DNA of 64,000 nucleotides from Clavelina lepadiformis (Eukaryota; Chordata; Ascidiacea; Aplousobranchia; Clavelinidae). The stretch spans positions 3,288,501-3,352,500 of the forward strand of contig NC_135241.1 of the NCBI RefSeq assembly GCF_947623445.1, in the 5' to 3' direction. The first letter of the stretch is position 1. Each line of letters opens with the position of its first letter. The notes under the pieces are model-generated. The model saw only the letters and a list, made by a program, of their open reading frames with translations, did no database searches and was not told where the DNA came from. Position numbers and translations under genes: made by a program. Positions 23,153-36,900 of the stretch are shown in pieces.

Positions 23153-23968
23153 AACGCCTGTCTTTGGCTGGCGAGTTGTTTGCTATTATAATCAGTTTAT
23201 CTAGGCTTAAACTAGAATTTACGTAAACATTTATGCCTTGTGCATCATGTGCCAAACAATGTTTTCTAGTTTTACCGTCATTGTTTTCCGACACCTGACT
23301 ATAATTGAGTAAATGCTAAACAATATGCGCCACGCATTAGAATTACATGCTTTATAATTGCCGTCTCATACTTAAAGTTGTTACTGGAAAGCCTTGTACG
23401 CAGTTTTATATGCCCTAAGGCAGTAGCTAACATTTTTGGAAATGCTTTGGTGTGCGTCAATTTAGGTTTAAAGCGTTAGGTAATTTGTTGTTCAACATTA
23501 AGGTGTGGTTGTATTTAGAGCGTTGGCACGTTGGCCATAACTTTTATACAAACACTTTGCAAATAACTTTTGTTCTATAAAATGCCAAGATATTCTCAAT
23601 TTTATTGTGGCTGCTTCAATTAGGCTATTTATTATCACGATAAAGCCAATTCCTACAAAATGGGCCTTGGGGGAAATTTGAAAACAAACTGTCTACAAAC
23701 ACTTTCAATTTATTAATGATTCATTTCGGAATTTAAAACAATTGCACAATACCTGTACTTAAGGTTTCGCATATAGTAGTTTAATTATGGCAGATTTTTT
23801 TTCTGCAAAGTCTTTTTTCCACTGAAGCCTTTAATCTGAAATGAAAATGATGCTCTGTTTCGCCACCTACCGGCGATATCGCAATAAACATTAACATTGC
23901 TCATTTTCAGTTGTCTGCAACGGAAACAATCGCTTTAGTCAAAACAACCTGTTTTAATTCATCCGATA
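23153..23968. other. 5' flank of kinase-TPR copy 1
   Basis: Promoter-side region of the kinase-TPR gene up to the SLC5 remnant of unit 2. No exon or clear TATA box was found close to the ATG. Confidence 0.4.
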
Positions 23969-25575
23969 TCACGTTTTTAAACGTCGTTGCATTACTTTCG
24001 TGTTACTTCTCACGTAGTCATGCGGCACTCCGCACCAAGTCCATTTCTGAGCCGATTTTGGCAAAAATATACACAGCCAGTGACTGAAGAAAGGATAAAC
24101 AAATCGAGGATCTAAGTCTTTACGGCTACGCTGTCTACCTAAATCAGCATTGATTTCATTTTTTTCAATTTAGAGCACGTAGTAGCCTATATCTAGGCCA
24201 CGCCTCGGCCAGCGTCACAATGCGTAAGAAGAGTTACGTACATTTCTACTGCTAAGAATGAAAAAAGCAACTTTGTTTACGATGCCAGGGAAATACGTAC
24301 ATGTCACGAAGCTAGTCAGCAACCCCACGACGATCGTGAAGGTAAATCCCCACGCTGAAAGGTACCAAAAAGACATCGAGTATATCTCCACCACTGCCGG
24401 CACAGTTCCGGTGGTGCTGCTCTGATGAGTTGACATTGCCGTTGAAAGTGACGTGAGCGGTGTTGTTGCGTTGCTGGGCAACGACGTTTCTGTCATTGGG
24501 CACATGTCTGTTCGCAATGGAAGAAAGCCTTGAAATTGCTCAATGTACCAACTGTGGTCCAAAGCACCGGTAAAAACCCACGCATTCATTGCGACACCGA
24601 CAAGTAAACCAACAATCGCTCCCTGCGGAAGATAATAATTAGTGGGTAAGTTTTAAAACTTAAGCTGATCTTCCATTAAGACATGTACTAAAAAGTATAA
24701 CCATCGAACTTAGCAACGGTAACACGTAGTAGTTATACCCACCGCAGGATTGGCGCAAGGGAATAGAATTCCGAGTGTGAATAAGCCTAACATAGGCCCG
24801 CCTAGCAAGCCATGAATTACCAAGGCTGCCTTTAAAAGTCCTTCAAGTCGTGATGTTAGAAATGCGAATAAGATGCTCAAAATTCCATAGAATACAACAG
24901 ATCCTAAAACCAAACTTTTAATATCTAATCTCTGTTCTATAAATTTCCGTGTAAACGTGCAATAGCGAGCTCTAGCGGTAATAGATTTTGACTTAATTTT
25001 GAACACTTATGTAATAGATGGCGCAAGAAAGTTATAAAGTATGTACCTCTTGCTATCCAGGTTGACCTTTCTTCACTGAAATCCCACCAAGGAGAAAAAA
25101 TATCCGTTACTGCGTAATGCGTAAACATCCCCCGGTGTTCCCAGCACTAAGGTGCCCGTTACAACCCTTACAGATAATGATAGGCCCACTGGGTAGGGAC
25201 TGAGTGACCTATAACATAGAAAGAGTAGCCTGTACATGACTGTCAACAGGGTAAGGCATCCTAAAGGTGTTTTCAATGTAAAAGTTGTAAATTTCTCATG
25301 TCAATTCCACAAAAATTGGCCTGCGAATTCGATACGGATGTAACACGCTGTTATTGCGTCACATTATTTTTGTCTTGAAAGTGTTTTCCTATTTTGAAAC
25401 AATGAAAACAATCGACCTACCTTCCACCAATGAGAAATTCATCACGGTCTTCTTTCTTTCTGTCTTTGTAGAAGTAAAAGCAACCAATCAGCGTTGACAC
25501 AAGAAACATCAACGCAAAAACAACGTAATCACCAGCAGAAAATGTTCTTCGCGTAAAGTCGGGAGCAAAATCCAT
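23969..25575 (-). pseudogene. SLC5 gene B copy with internal deletion (unit 2)
   Basis: Retains exon 1 (25421-25575) and the start of exon 2, then jumps at about 25113 into the middle of exon 9, followed by exons 10-12. Relative to gene B the missing interval is about 14318-16807 (2.5 kb: end of exon 2, exons 3-8, start of exon 9), with three extra bases at the junction. The join is out of frame and removes most of the transporter core, so no working symporter is possible. The remaining exons are still very similar to gene B, so the loss is recent or homogenised. Confidence 0.9.
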
Positions 25576-27301
25576 TGTGCATTGGGGAAATGTTTCAATC
25601 AACTATAACTATACACTGGCTTAACACTTGCATATAATCTAGCGAGAATAGCTGTTTATATATATTTTTATATTGACTCCACAAATTACCATAGTCTTTT
25701 CCTGTAGAAGCGGTCGATAAACCGGTTGGCAGTTTTTATTGACTTGTTCTATGCCTATGGTAACTTCTTTAATATTGACTTTCTAGTTTCTAACTTCATG
25801 TCACCAATGCTACTAAATTTTACCTGTTTCCCAAAGCTCCAGCAAATCAAGTAAACTGTACGCATAACGAAATCAAGGCCGAGTGCTCATTCACGCGAAG
25901 ATTGTCGAGAAAAAGTCATAAACTGAACGTAGTGTTAGCAATTCAGCCGCTTTAAATATAAAGTCGCTATCGATCCAATTCTCTGCAATCTACTGTACAG
26001 CCATGCTGATTAAATGCGAACACAATTTGAATACGATGTTTACGTTTAGAGATATACGGATACAGCCGCGCGTTTGTGTGTTGACTGTAATAGCTGAGTT
26101 CTAGTTCTAGAATAGTTTCTTCACGTTACCACTAGCCCCATTTATACACCTTTTATGGCTGCTAGCAGTTCCCCAAATTTTAAGCGTAAAGGTTTGTTGT
26201 ATTCCGGTCGCTTGCACGCACGGTAAACGTCGGGAAACAGCGATCAGGTCAAGCGTGTGCAGCCGCATTATTTCGTGCGTAACTCTGCTGTTATGCTTAC
26301 AAACAGATTTTCAAAAGCAACACCTCAAGTGCGATAGTCAGAAAACCTTTTTGTTTGTCGACTTTAGTTTTATCTTTTAACTGTTTTTAGTGAATTTGAT
26401 AAACTTACCTTTATTGTTACTTCTGTTGTTATCACATATTATGCTGTTTGTGGGGCATGCTTGTGATAAGGATTTTTAATGTCACAGTTGGCCGAGAAGG
26501 GTAAAGGAATACTGCAAAACCTGTGTGTCTTAATTTCTTAAAGAACTTACATTAAAGGTTACGTCCATATTGCATGGGTGCATTGGTGAGAAAGTATATT
26601 TATTACAGCAATTACTTTCATGATTACTTTCTTTCATTAGATTCATTCACAGATACGTTATTTACATGTAAGCTATCGTTTATACACTATTTTCTACTCT
26701 TTTTTATGTAGTGAAATGCATAAACTGGTAGTTTATTAATGTTCCATCAAATGCCAATATGAAGGTAAACAGCTACTAAAAACGACCGTTTAAAAATTTC
26801 TTTCCGTTTCAGAGAACTAATTACAACGGAAATTTACGACACCTTAATACATGTTATACTGTTGGCTGCTAAAGTTTCCCAAAATAACTTCCGAAACTCC
26901 AGCCAGGTACTGTAAAACGAAGAATTAAAGTTTCGGTGGAATCTTCACCTAAGGCGATACCTGCTGGTTAGTTCTCTGAAGTCATGCTGGTGCAATATTT
27001 ATTTAAATGAGTGTAAGGGCTTACTAAGTGAATGTAAGTCGGCGAATAGAGCAATACATTATGCTGTTATTGCTTGACATCAAGGCATTAAATATATTCG
27101 TGCTCAAGATAAAGCTCGGAACATGTTAGTATGACGTTATGTTTATAGAATTGTATATGTACACACATATGGCATTGAAAACAAGACTAATACAAGGTGA
27201 AAACGTCGTTCAGCAAAACATGATGCAGTCATTTATTTGGTCGTAACCTTGCGCTGACAAACAAATGATTTGCTGTAATCACCAAAATTATTGTTGGCTT
27301 T
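25576..27301. other. beta-type spacer, unit 2
   Basis: Homologous to 17268-19025 but with the beta variant (for example GGAAACAGCGATCAGG in place of the longer alpha form). No exon found. Confidence 0.5.
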
Positions 27302-30300
27302 TCATTTACAAATAGTCTGTTTTATTCGGGCAATTGGACTTTTTGATTTAATAACTTCACGAACCTCTTGTAATTCTCGCCTAGCGGCTTCATACAAGGC
27401 TTTCATGCTTTCTTGGTCTTCGGAAACACTTATGGCTTTTTTGTAGTCCGCTTCTGCGTTTTTGTAATTTTTCAGGGCGTACTTGCACGCGCCAAAAATG
27501 TAATGACTTAGCGCTTTAAATGAAGAACGAAGATTTTGATCCGTTCCGAGGTCTAACGGTAAAAGTTTGTAACCTTTTTCAGCCAGTCTTAAACTTTTCT
27601 TGTAATCTTCTACCTTCAGACACCAATAGCTAACATCGATCATGCACAAGCTTTGATACTTGATTCTAATCTCTTCATCTGTTTTCGTGGATTTCTTGAT
27701 TTTATCAATTGCATCTTCTCCAAAAGCGATTATGTCTCTCGCTAGGTCACGAGATTCATTTTTCTCCAGCAAACTGGTAAAAAGTTGTTTAAGGATCTGG
27801 AACAAGTCATTAACGTGACAAACTTTATCAGACTTATCCGCGATGAACGTGCACAGGTTGAGGCCACATTTGCACAGCGTTGCGGCACATCTTAAATTGT
27901 TCTGTTGAATCAGTCTTTTTGCGGTCACTGCCACATAGCCAACTACTTCCCGGCAAAAGTGCTCCGGTGGTTGGATTTCTGTTGCGATTTTGCAGAGATC
28001 TTCGGAAAGTTGTGTCTTATCCCCCTCCAGCTGTAGTAGAATAGCCAAGCGGAGCATATTTAACTTATTGATTAGACGTGGGTAGCCCGATACGTCACAG
28101 GTCTTTAGATATTGGTAGATTTCTTTGCTTTTGTTGGCTTTGAGTTCCGGAACGTTTTCGTATAGTCTTGCCAAATCTATGTGAAATGTGTAAGATATAA
28201 AGGTTGATGAAACGAGGTTTTACAGATCTCCGAAGTTTTGCATAAAACGCCCAGGGCTATACTTATCAGACGCTATTTCAGTCGATTTTACAAATATTTA
28301 GCTATATATCGTATCAGCGTACGTAAACAGTTTAAAACATTACACCAAATATCAAAAACATGTTGCAATTACCTTCATTGTTACAAGCGAGTTGATCATT
28401 GCTTACCATTTATTGTCTTGTAAATGCTATTTACTTTCTTTTCTTCACTTAACGCATTGTCAACTTCGCGGAACGTGTAATGCGACTTAAGGAAATATTC
28501 TTCCGCCTCTTTTGGTTTCTTCTCCATCTCGTAGATCGATCCGAGATTGTTACAGCAAGACCCATAAGCGATAAGCTTCCTACAATTGCTCCCAAATTCT
28601 CTCTCCAGTTCTGTTATTGTCTTCTTGTTGAATTCTATCGATCCTGTGATGTTGTTGGTGCGGTTATGACAGGCTGCAATGCATTCCCAACACGCCGCTT
28701 TCGCTTGCAGAAGCAAAGTTTTACTGACATTCTCATCTGGAAGCATCAGACTTAGAAGTTCCTCCGCGTAAGGCATCACGACACTTTTAACGATCAAGTC
28801 GGTCGCACTTCCAGACTTGGAAACAAGAGCTTGCATCACCCTTGCGCATCTTTCAAAGAAAATAACCCTGGTGGATAATTTGGTCATCTTCACACAAAGG
28901 TCTTTTGCGTACTGCATCAATTGCAGGATTGGCAGCAGGATCTGGTCTGGGTGTTTCTTGTGAACCAATTGAACCACGTTGATTATAGCATGAGCCGTTT
29001 TCAGCAATTCATTTTGGGACAGTGATATCGTGCTGACTACCTTGCTCAGCCTTTCACAAGCTACGGTTGCTTCTGTGCTATTGTCAATGGACTCTTGAAC
29101 GGAAGTTATATACTGGTGGACCGTTGCGTTTTCTGGCAATAATTGGAATAAGTTTAAGCATAGCTATACTTACCGTTTTGTTTTGGGTTTACTTTGAAAA
29201 ATTGTATTTGCATATGAAGTCCGTGTTTCCCAAACGTAGTTTAACAGAACCCTCCGCCCAAAACGTTTGGGAACCACTAGCCATAATCTATTGTTTTGAT
29301 ATAACTTGAAACTATTGAACTTGGATTGTTAATTAAAATTTACACCTTTGTCGTCATCAGTGAAACAATTCTCCAACATTTGCTCGCTGCTGGTTTTGTC
29401 TACTTCTGCGTTTCGCAAGAGCTCCTGCTTTTCTGAAAAAAATTCCCCAAGCATAAACATTGAAATAATTATAGTGGTTTCCGATCATTTTAGCCGTCTT
29501 TCATTAGGTTCATACGAAGTTCGAAGCAAAAAATACCAGAGCCGGAGTAAGTGCAACCTTAAAAAACGCGATCATTGCTTATAATAATGACAGAACTATA
29601 CGAAGTTGTTCTGTTGAAACCTGTGTTGGTCAGAGAAGTACTCATTGGTTCCACTGATGAGGTGTGTGGCATTGGTGCGACATCTGCTCGTTGGATTTCT
29701 TGTGCGGAGCCAGTAGCAAGATCGGAAGGATAACTAACTCTGTGTCTACTTCCTCGCGGACCTTTATCAGTATAATTCGAAGAATTACAATTTTACCTAA
29801 TACGTAGTATACTAAGATCAACACGGGTTTTTGCCTATGTATATAATTTACGAATAACAGGAAGTTTTATAACCAGTTTTATGAAACCATATGTCTGAAT
29901 AATAGTTAACATCAATCCTATCACCTTTTTTGCGGCATATAATTTCATCTATTGAAACACATTCCTTTTCATCCGGTAAGCCTCGTCTTATGTTTACAAG
30001 CTGTACAGTGTTCAGTACGCATCTTGCTACTTTCGAGTGGTCGATACTTTCCATTTGACTGCGCAGCCTGTCTCTTACAGTCATCATCGCAGGTCGCAGG
30101 GCTGGCGAGTGGTTCCAGCATTCTCTCATAACGTTTTGAAGCAAAGTTACGATTGTTGCTTCATCTTCTCGGCCTTCTTCACGAAGCTCGGTTAATTTTT
30201 CTTGTATCTCAGCCTCATTGAAGCGGATGCCTTCGATAACGCGTAACACCAGTAGGTTAGGCATCACACGAGCCGATTCGGGGTAGCGTCGCACCAACAC

Positions 30301-31440
30301 AATGTATACAATAACACCAAAGCTGTAGACATCCATCGCGGTTGTGACGCGGCTCGAATCCGTCGTCAGACGTTCAGGAGCGGCGAATAGAAGTGTGTAT
30401 TGATTGCCTTCGTCAGGGTTATCATCATTCGGATCTTGGTTCGACAGAGTATGCATAGATAACGCGGCACCACCAAAATCGGCAACTTTGCAGTGCAAAT
30501 CAGAATCCAGCAGGATATTTTGTGGTTTTAGGTCTCCGTGCGCGATCCGTATAGTTTGAAATAAATTGTGGATGGAAGTGATTGCGTCCGACACTTCATA
30601 GCATATTCGTAAAAGAAGGATGACCGATATAGTGTCGATGGTTTTGTTAAAAAGCAGGTCATGCAAGGAACCGGCCGCCATATACTTTGTAACCATTCCA
30701 ATCCATCCTTCCCATTCCACCATGCCTTCGACTCGCATAACAAAATCGTGGCTGGCGAGAAGCACCATCTTGATTTCCTTCAAAAACCTAAGAGAACATT
30801 TGTGCATTATTCTGAGTGATCCAAACCGCCTTTTTACCAGTTTTCCACCACCGAAGATTAGACCACCTCAACAATTCTCATCGACTTATAGCCTAGCATC
30901 AGCATACTTCCTGCGTGAGGCGTCTATTTCTTGTTCAGATCCTTGTAAGGGTTGACACTTCACAGCCAATCTGCCATGCACTCTGTGGTAACCAACAAGT
31001 ACGGTACCAAAGTTGCCTCGTCCGAGTATGCTATCCTCAGCCTTGCATAGTATTTCGGATGCTTGGAACTCTTTCACGTCGTCCCGGGCTAGCAGAGCCT
31101 GTTGTCGGCAAACATATGACAATTGTATGGTTTGTAATCTTTTTCATGACTTTTGCAATTGCGATCCTTATCTAATTCGTGTATGCATTGACTATTTTGA
31201 AGTCAAGCAAAGAACTGCAAACTCACATAAGGATTGAGTTTTGAGCGATTCTTATGTCATAACTCTTTCCCATGTGGGCCTGCACATGGGTACATTTCTT
31301 TGCTTGACCACTATTTTGTTTATGTATAGCTCATGCAAACCTTGATAAAAGCAGAAACTTTCAGTGCTTTAAATTAGATAAGAATCGTTAAAAGTTATAT
31401 TAACTGTATGAGATCGTTTACTCACCTCAGCATCGTTCAT
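27302..31440 (-). CDS. kinase-TPR fusion protein, copy 2
   Basis: Seven intact exons: 31426-31440, 30908-31098, 29925-30787, 29621-29761, 29346-29432, 28407-29132, 27302-28176; 965 aa. Domain layout is as in copy 4. It differs from copies 3-6 by many amino-acid changes, notably in the linker (SDLATGSAQEIQRADVAPM) and in the helical region (VSKTLLLQ versus DSKKWLLQ; LLEKNESRD versus SLDENEPSD). The linker and helical differences are mostly non-synonymous, while the kinase catalytic motifs are unchanged. No disabling change was seen. Confidence 0.87.
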
Positions 31441-32002
31441 AACGCCTGTCTTTGGCTGGTAAATTGCTTGCTATTATAATCAGTTTATATAGGCTTAAAC
31501 TAGAATGTACATTAACATTTATGCCTTGTGCATCATGTGCCAAACAATGTTTTCTAATTTTACCGTCATTGTTTTCCGACACCTGACTATAATTGAGTAA
31601 ATGCTAAACAATATGCGCCACGCATTAGAATTGCCTGCTTTATAATTGCCGTCTCATACTTAAAATTGTTACTGGAAAGACTTGTACACAGTTTTATACG
31701 CCCTAAGGCAGTAGCTAACATTTGTGGAAATACTTCGGTGTGCGTCAAATTAGGTGTAAAGTATTAGATAATTTGTTTTTCCATTTTGTTTTTCCATTTA
31801 GCCTGTATATGACTGTCAACAGGGTAAGGCATCCTAAAGGTATTTTCAATGTAAAAGTTGTAACTTTCTCGTGTCAATGTCACAAAAATTGGCCTGCAAA
31901 TTCGATACGGATGTAATACGCTGTTATTAGTTTTATTACGTCACATTATTTTTGTCTTGAAAGTGTTTTCCTGTTTTGAAACAATGAAAACGATCGACCT
32001 AC
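31441..32002. other. fused unit 2/3 junction
   Basis: Begins as the 5' flank of kinase-TPR copy 2 and changes at about 31800 into SLC5 gene B exon 2-side/intron 1 sequence. Just before the join is a 13-bp near-perfect tandem repeat (TTTTTCCATTTTG then TTTTTCCATTTAG). About 1.7 kb of expected unit sequence, including SLC5 exons 3'-ward of exon 1, is missing. Confidence 0.7.
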
Positions 32003-32157
32003 CTTCCACCAATGAGAAATTCATCACGGTCTTCTTTCTTTCTATCTTTGTAGAAGTAAAAGCAACCAATCAGCGTTGACACAAGAAACATCAACGCAAA
32101 AACAACGTAATCACCAGCTGAAAATGTTCTTCGCGTAAAGTCAGGAGCAAAATCCAT
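32003..32157 (-). pseudogene. SLC5 gene B exon 1 remnant (unit 3)
   Basis: Only the first coding exon survives: ATG at 32157, 51 complete codons through TM1 (SAGDYVVFALMFLVSTLIG) and the FLIGGR motif, with an intact donor (AAG|GTAGGTCG). There is no downstream SLC5 exon before the unit 2/3 junction. It could only donate an exon to a fusion transcript. Confidence 0.9.
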
Positions 32158-33927
32158 TGTGCATTGGGAAAACGTTTCAATCAACTATAACTATACACTG
32201 GCTTAACACTTGCATATAATCTAGCGAGAATAGCTGTTTATATATATTTTTAAATTGACCCAACAAGTTACCATGGTCTGTAAGTCTTTTCCTGTGTGAG
32301 AGCGATCGATAAACCGGTAGGCAGTTTTTATTGACTTGTTCTATGCCTATGGTAACTTCTTTAGTATTGACTTTCTAACTTCAGGATTTTCTTGTCACCA
32401 ATGCTACTAAATTTTACCTGTTTCCCAATGCTCCGGCAAATCAAGTAAACTGTGCGCATTTGAAACGAAACCAAGACCGAGTGCTCACTCACGCGAAGAT
32501 TGTCAAGAAAAAGTCACAAACTGAACGTAGTATTAGAAATTCAGCCACTTGAAATATAAAGCCGCTATCGATCCAATTCTCTGCAATCTACCGTACAGCC
32601 ATGCTGATTAAATGCGAATACAATTTGAAAACGATGTTTACTTTTAGAGATATACGGATACAGCCCCGCGTTTGTGTGTTGACTGTAATAGCTGAGCTCT
32701 ATATCTGGAATAGTTTCTTCACGTTACCACTAGCCCCATTTATACGCTTTTTATGACTGCTAGCAGTAACCCAAATTTTAAGCGTAAAGGTGTATTGTAT
32801 TCCGATCGCTTGCACGCACGGTAAACGTCGGGCAAACATTTCAACAGCGGCCAGGTCATGCGTGTGGAGCCGCATTATTTCGTGCGTAACTCTGCTGTTA
32901 TGCTTACAAACAGATTTTGTAACATTTGCAACACCTCAAGTGCGATAGTCAGAAAACCTTTTTGTTTGTCGACTTCAGTTTTATCTTTTAACTGTTTTTA
33001 GTGAATTTGATAAACTTACCTCTATTGTTGCTTCAGTTGATATCACATGCTGTTATGCTGTTTATGGGGCGTGCTTGTGATAAGCATTTTTAATGTCACA
33101 GTTGGCCGAGAAGGGTGAAGGAATACTACGAAACCTGTGTGCGTTAATTTCTTAAAGGACTTACATTAAAGGTTACGTCAATATTGCATGGGTGCATTGG
33201 TGATAAAGTATACTTATTCTAGCAATTACTTTCATGAATTAAGTTTCATTCACAGATACGTTATCTACATGTAAGCTATCGTTTATACACTAATGTCTAC
33301 TCTTTTTTATGTAGTGAAATGCATAAACTGGTAGTTTATGCGTAATGTTCCATCAAATGCCAATATGAAGATAAACAGCTACTAAAAACGAACGTTTAAA
33401 AATTTCTTTCCGTTTTAGAGAACTAATTACAACGGAAGTTTACGACACCTTAATACGTGTTATACTGTTGGCTGCTAAAGTTTCCCAAAATAACTTTCGA
33501 AACTCCAGCCAGGTACTGTAAAACGAAGAATTAAAGTTTCGGTGGTATTTTCAACTTGGGCGATACCTGCTGGTTAGTTCTCTGAAGTTATGCTGTTGCA
33601 ATATTTATTTAAATGAGTGTAAGGGTTTACCAAGTCTGAATTTATGTAAATATTAAGCGAATGTAAGTAGGCGAATAGAGCAATACATTATGCTGTTATT
33701 GCTTGACATCAAGGCATTAAATATATTCGTGCTCACGATAAAGCTCGCAACATATTAGTATGACGTTATGTATATAAGATTATATACGTACACACAAGGC
33801 ATTGAAAACAAGACTAATACAAGGTGAAAATGTGCTCAACAGAACATGATGCAGTCATTTGTTTGGTCGTAACCTTGCGCTGACAAACAAATGATTTGCT
33901 GTAATCACCAAATTTATTGTTGGCTTT
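32158..33927. other. alpha-type spacer, unit 3
   Basis: Closely matches 17268-19025 rather than the spacers of units 2 and 4-6. No exon found. Confidence 0.5.
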
Positions 33928-36900
33928 TCATTTACAAATAGTCTGTTTTATTCGGGCAATTGGACTTTTTGATTTAATAACTTCACGAACCTCTTGTAAT
34001 TCTCGCCTAGCGGCTTCATACAAGGCTTTCATGCTTTCTTGCTCTTCGGAAACACTTATGGCTTTTTTATAGTCCGCTTCTGCGTTTTTGTAAATTTTCA
34101 GGGCGTGCTTGCACGCGCCAGAAATGTAATGACTTAGCGCTTTAAATGAAGAACGAAGATTTTGATCCGTTCCGAGGTCTAATGGTAAAAGTTTGTAACC
34201 TTTTTCAGCCAGTCTTAAACTTTTCTTGTAATCTTCTACCTTCAGACACCAATAGCTAACATCGATCATGCACAAGCTTTGATACTTGATTCTAATCTCT
34301 TCATCTGTTTTCGTGGATTGCTTGATTTTATCAATTGCATCTTCTCCGAAAGCGATTATGTCTCTCGCTAGGTCACTAGGCTCATTTTCATCCAGCGAAA
34401 TGGTAAAAAGTTTTTTAAGGATCTGGAACAAGTCATTAATGTGACAAACTTTATCAGACTTATCCGCGATGAACGTGCACAGGTTGAGGCCACATTTGCA
34501 CAGCGTTGCGGCACATCTTAAATTCTTATGTTGAATTAGTCTTTTTGCGGTCACTGCCACGTAGCCAACTACTTCCTGGCAAAAGTGCTCCGGTGGTTGG
34601 AATTCGGTGGCAATTTTGCAGAGATCTTCGGAAAGTTGTGTCTTATCCCCCTCCAGCTGTAGTAGAATAGCTAAGCGGAGCATATTTAACTTATTGATTA
34701 GACGTGGGTAGCCCGATACGTCACAGGTCTTTAGATACTGGTAGATTTCTTTGCTTTTGTTTTCTTTGAGTTCTGGAAAGTTTTCGTATAGTCTTGCCAA
34801 ATCTATGTGAAATGTGTAAGATATAATGGTTGATGAAACGAGGTTTTGACAGATCTCCGAAGTTTTGCATAAAACGCCCAGGGCTATACTTATCAGACGC
34901 TATTTCAGTCGATTTTACAAATATTTAGCTATATATCGTATCAGCGTGCAAACAGTTTAAAACATTCCACCAAATACCAAAAACATGTCGCCATTACCTT
35001 CATTATTACAAGCGAGTTGATCATTGCTTACCATTTATTGTCTTGTAAATGCTATTTACTTTCTTTTCTTCACTTAACGCATTGTCAACTTCGCGGAACG
35101 TGTAATGCGACTTAAGGAAATATTCTTCCGCCTGTTCTGGTTTCTTCTCCATCTCGTAAATCGATCCGAGATTGTTACAGCAAGACCCATAAGCGATAAG
35201 CTTCCTACAATTGCTCCCAAATTCTCTCTCCAGTTCCGTTATTGTCTTCTTGTTGAATTCTATCGATCTTGTGATGTTGTTGGTGCGGTTATAACAGGCT
35301 GCAATGCACTCCCAACACGCCGCTTTCGCTTGCAGAAGCCACTTTTTACTGTCATTCTCATCTGGAAGCATCAGACTTAGAAGTTCCTCCGCGTAAGGCA
35401 TGACGACACTGTTAACGATCAAGTCGGTCGCACTTCCAGACTTGGAAACAAGAGCTTGCATCACCCTTGCGCATCTTTCAAAGAAAATAACCCTGGTGGA
35501 TAATTTGGTCATCTTCACACAAAGGTCTTTTGCGTACTGCATCAATTGCAGGATTGGCAGCAGGATCTGGTCTGGGTGTTTCTTGTGAACCAATTGAACC
35601 ACGTTGATTATAGCATGAGCCGTTTTCAGCAATTCATTTTGGGATAGTGATATCGTGCTGACTACCTTGCTCAGCCTTTCACAAGCTACGGTTGCTTCTG
35701 TGCTATTGTCAATGGACTCTTGAACGGAAGTTATATACTGGTGGACCGTTGCGTTTTCTGGCAATAATTGGAATAAGTTTAAGCATAGTTATACTTACCG
35801 TTTTGTTTTGGGTTTAATTTGAAAAATTGTATTTGCATATAAAGTCCGTGTTTCCCAAACGTAGTTTAACAGAACCCTCCGCCCAAAACGTTTGGGAACC
35901 ACTAGCCATAATCTATTGTTTTGATATAACTTGAAACTATTGAACTTGGATTGTTAATTAAAATTTACACCTTTGTCGTCATCAGTGAAACAATTCTCCA
36001 ACATTTGCTCGTAATTGTTGGTTTTGTCTACTTCTGCGTTTCGCAAGAGCTCCTGCTTTTCTGAAAACAAATCCCCAAGCATATACATTGAAATAATTAT
36101 AGTGGTTTTCGATCACATTGGCCGTCTTTCATTAGGTTCATACGAAGTTCGAAGCAAAAATACCAGAGCCGGAGTAAATGCAACCATTTTAATTTCAGAC
36201 TTGTCTAGTAATATTTATGCTCATTCTCAAGGGAGGATAGAGCTAATCTTAAACAACGCGATTATTGCTTATAATAATGACAGAACTATACGAAGTTGTT
36301 CTGTTGAAACCTGTGTTGGTCAGAGAAGTACTCATTGGTTCCACTGATGAGGTGTGTGGCATTTGTTCGACATCTGCTCGTTGAATTGCTTGTGCGGAGC
36401 CAGTCGGAAGATTGGAAGGATAACTAACTCTGTGTCTACTTCCTCGCGGACCTTTATCAGTATAATTCGAAGATTTACAGTTTTACCTAATACGTAGTAT
36501 ACTAAGATAAGATCAACACGGCTTTTTGGTTATGTATGTGATTTACGAATGACAGGAAGTTTTACAACCAGTTTCATGAAAATATATGTCTGAATAAAAG
36601 TTAACCTCAATCCTATCACCTTTTTTGCGGCATATAATTTCATCTATTGAAACACATTCCTTTTCATCCGGTAAGCCTCGTCTTATGTTTACAAGCTGTA
36701 CAGTGTTCAGCACGCATCTTGCTACTTTCGAGTGGTCGATACTTTCCATTTGACTGCGCAGCCTGTCTCTTACAGTCATCATCGCAGGTCGCAGGGCTGG
36801 TGAGTGGTTCCAGTATTCTCTCATAACGTTTTGAAGCAAAGTTACGATTGTTGCTTCATCTTCTCGGCCTTCTTCACGAAGCTCGGTTAATTTTTCTTGT

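Larger units (their letters stand above)
13104..23896. repeat. tandem array unit 1 (ancestral-type unit)
   Basis: Homology to the later units starts abruptly at TTGCTCATTTTCAGTTGTC (13104), which recurs at 23897, 38881, 47256 and 56157. This is the only unit with an undeleted SLC5 gene, making it 10.8 kb rather than about 8.4 kb. It also holds kinase-TPR copy 1. Confidence 0.85.
23897..31800. repeat. tandem array unit 2
   Basis: Contains a deleted SLC5 copy, a beta-type spacer and kinase-TPR copy 2. Its right end is missing: the sequence jumps at about 31800 from the 5' flank of the kinase gene into SLC5 intron 1 of unit 3. Confidence 0.85.
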
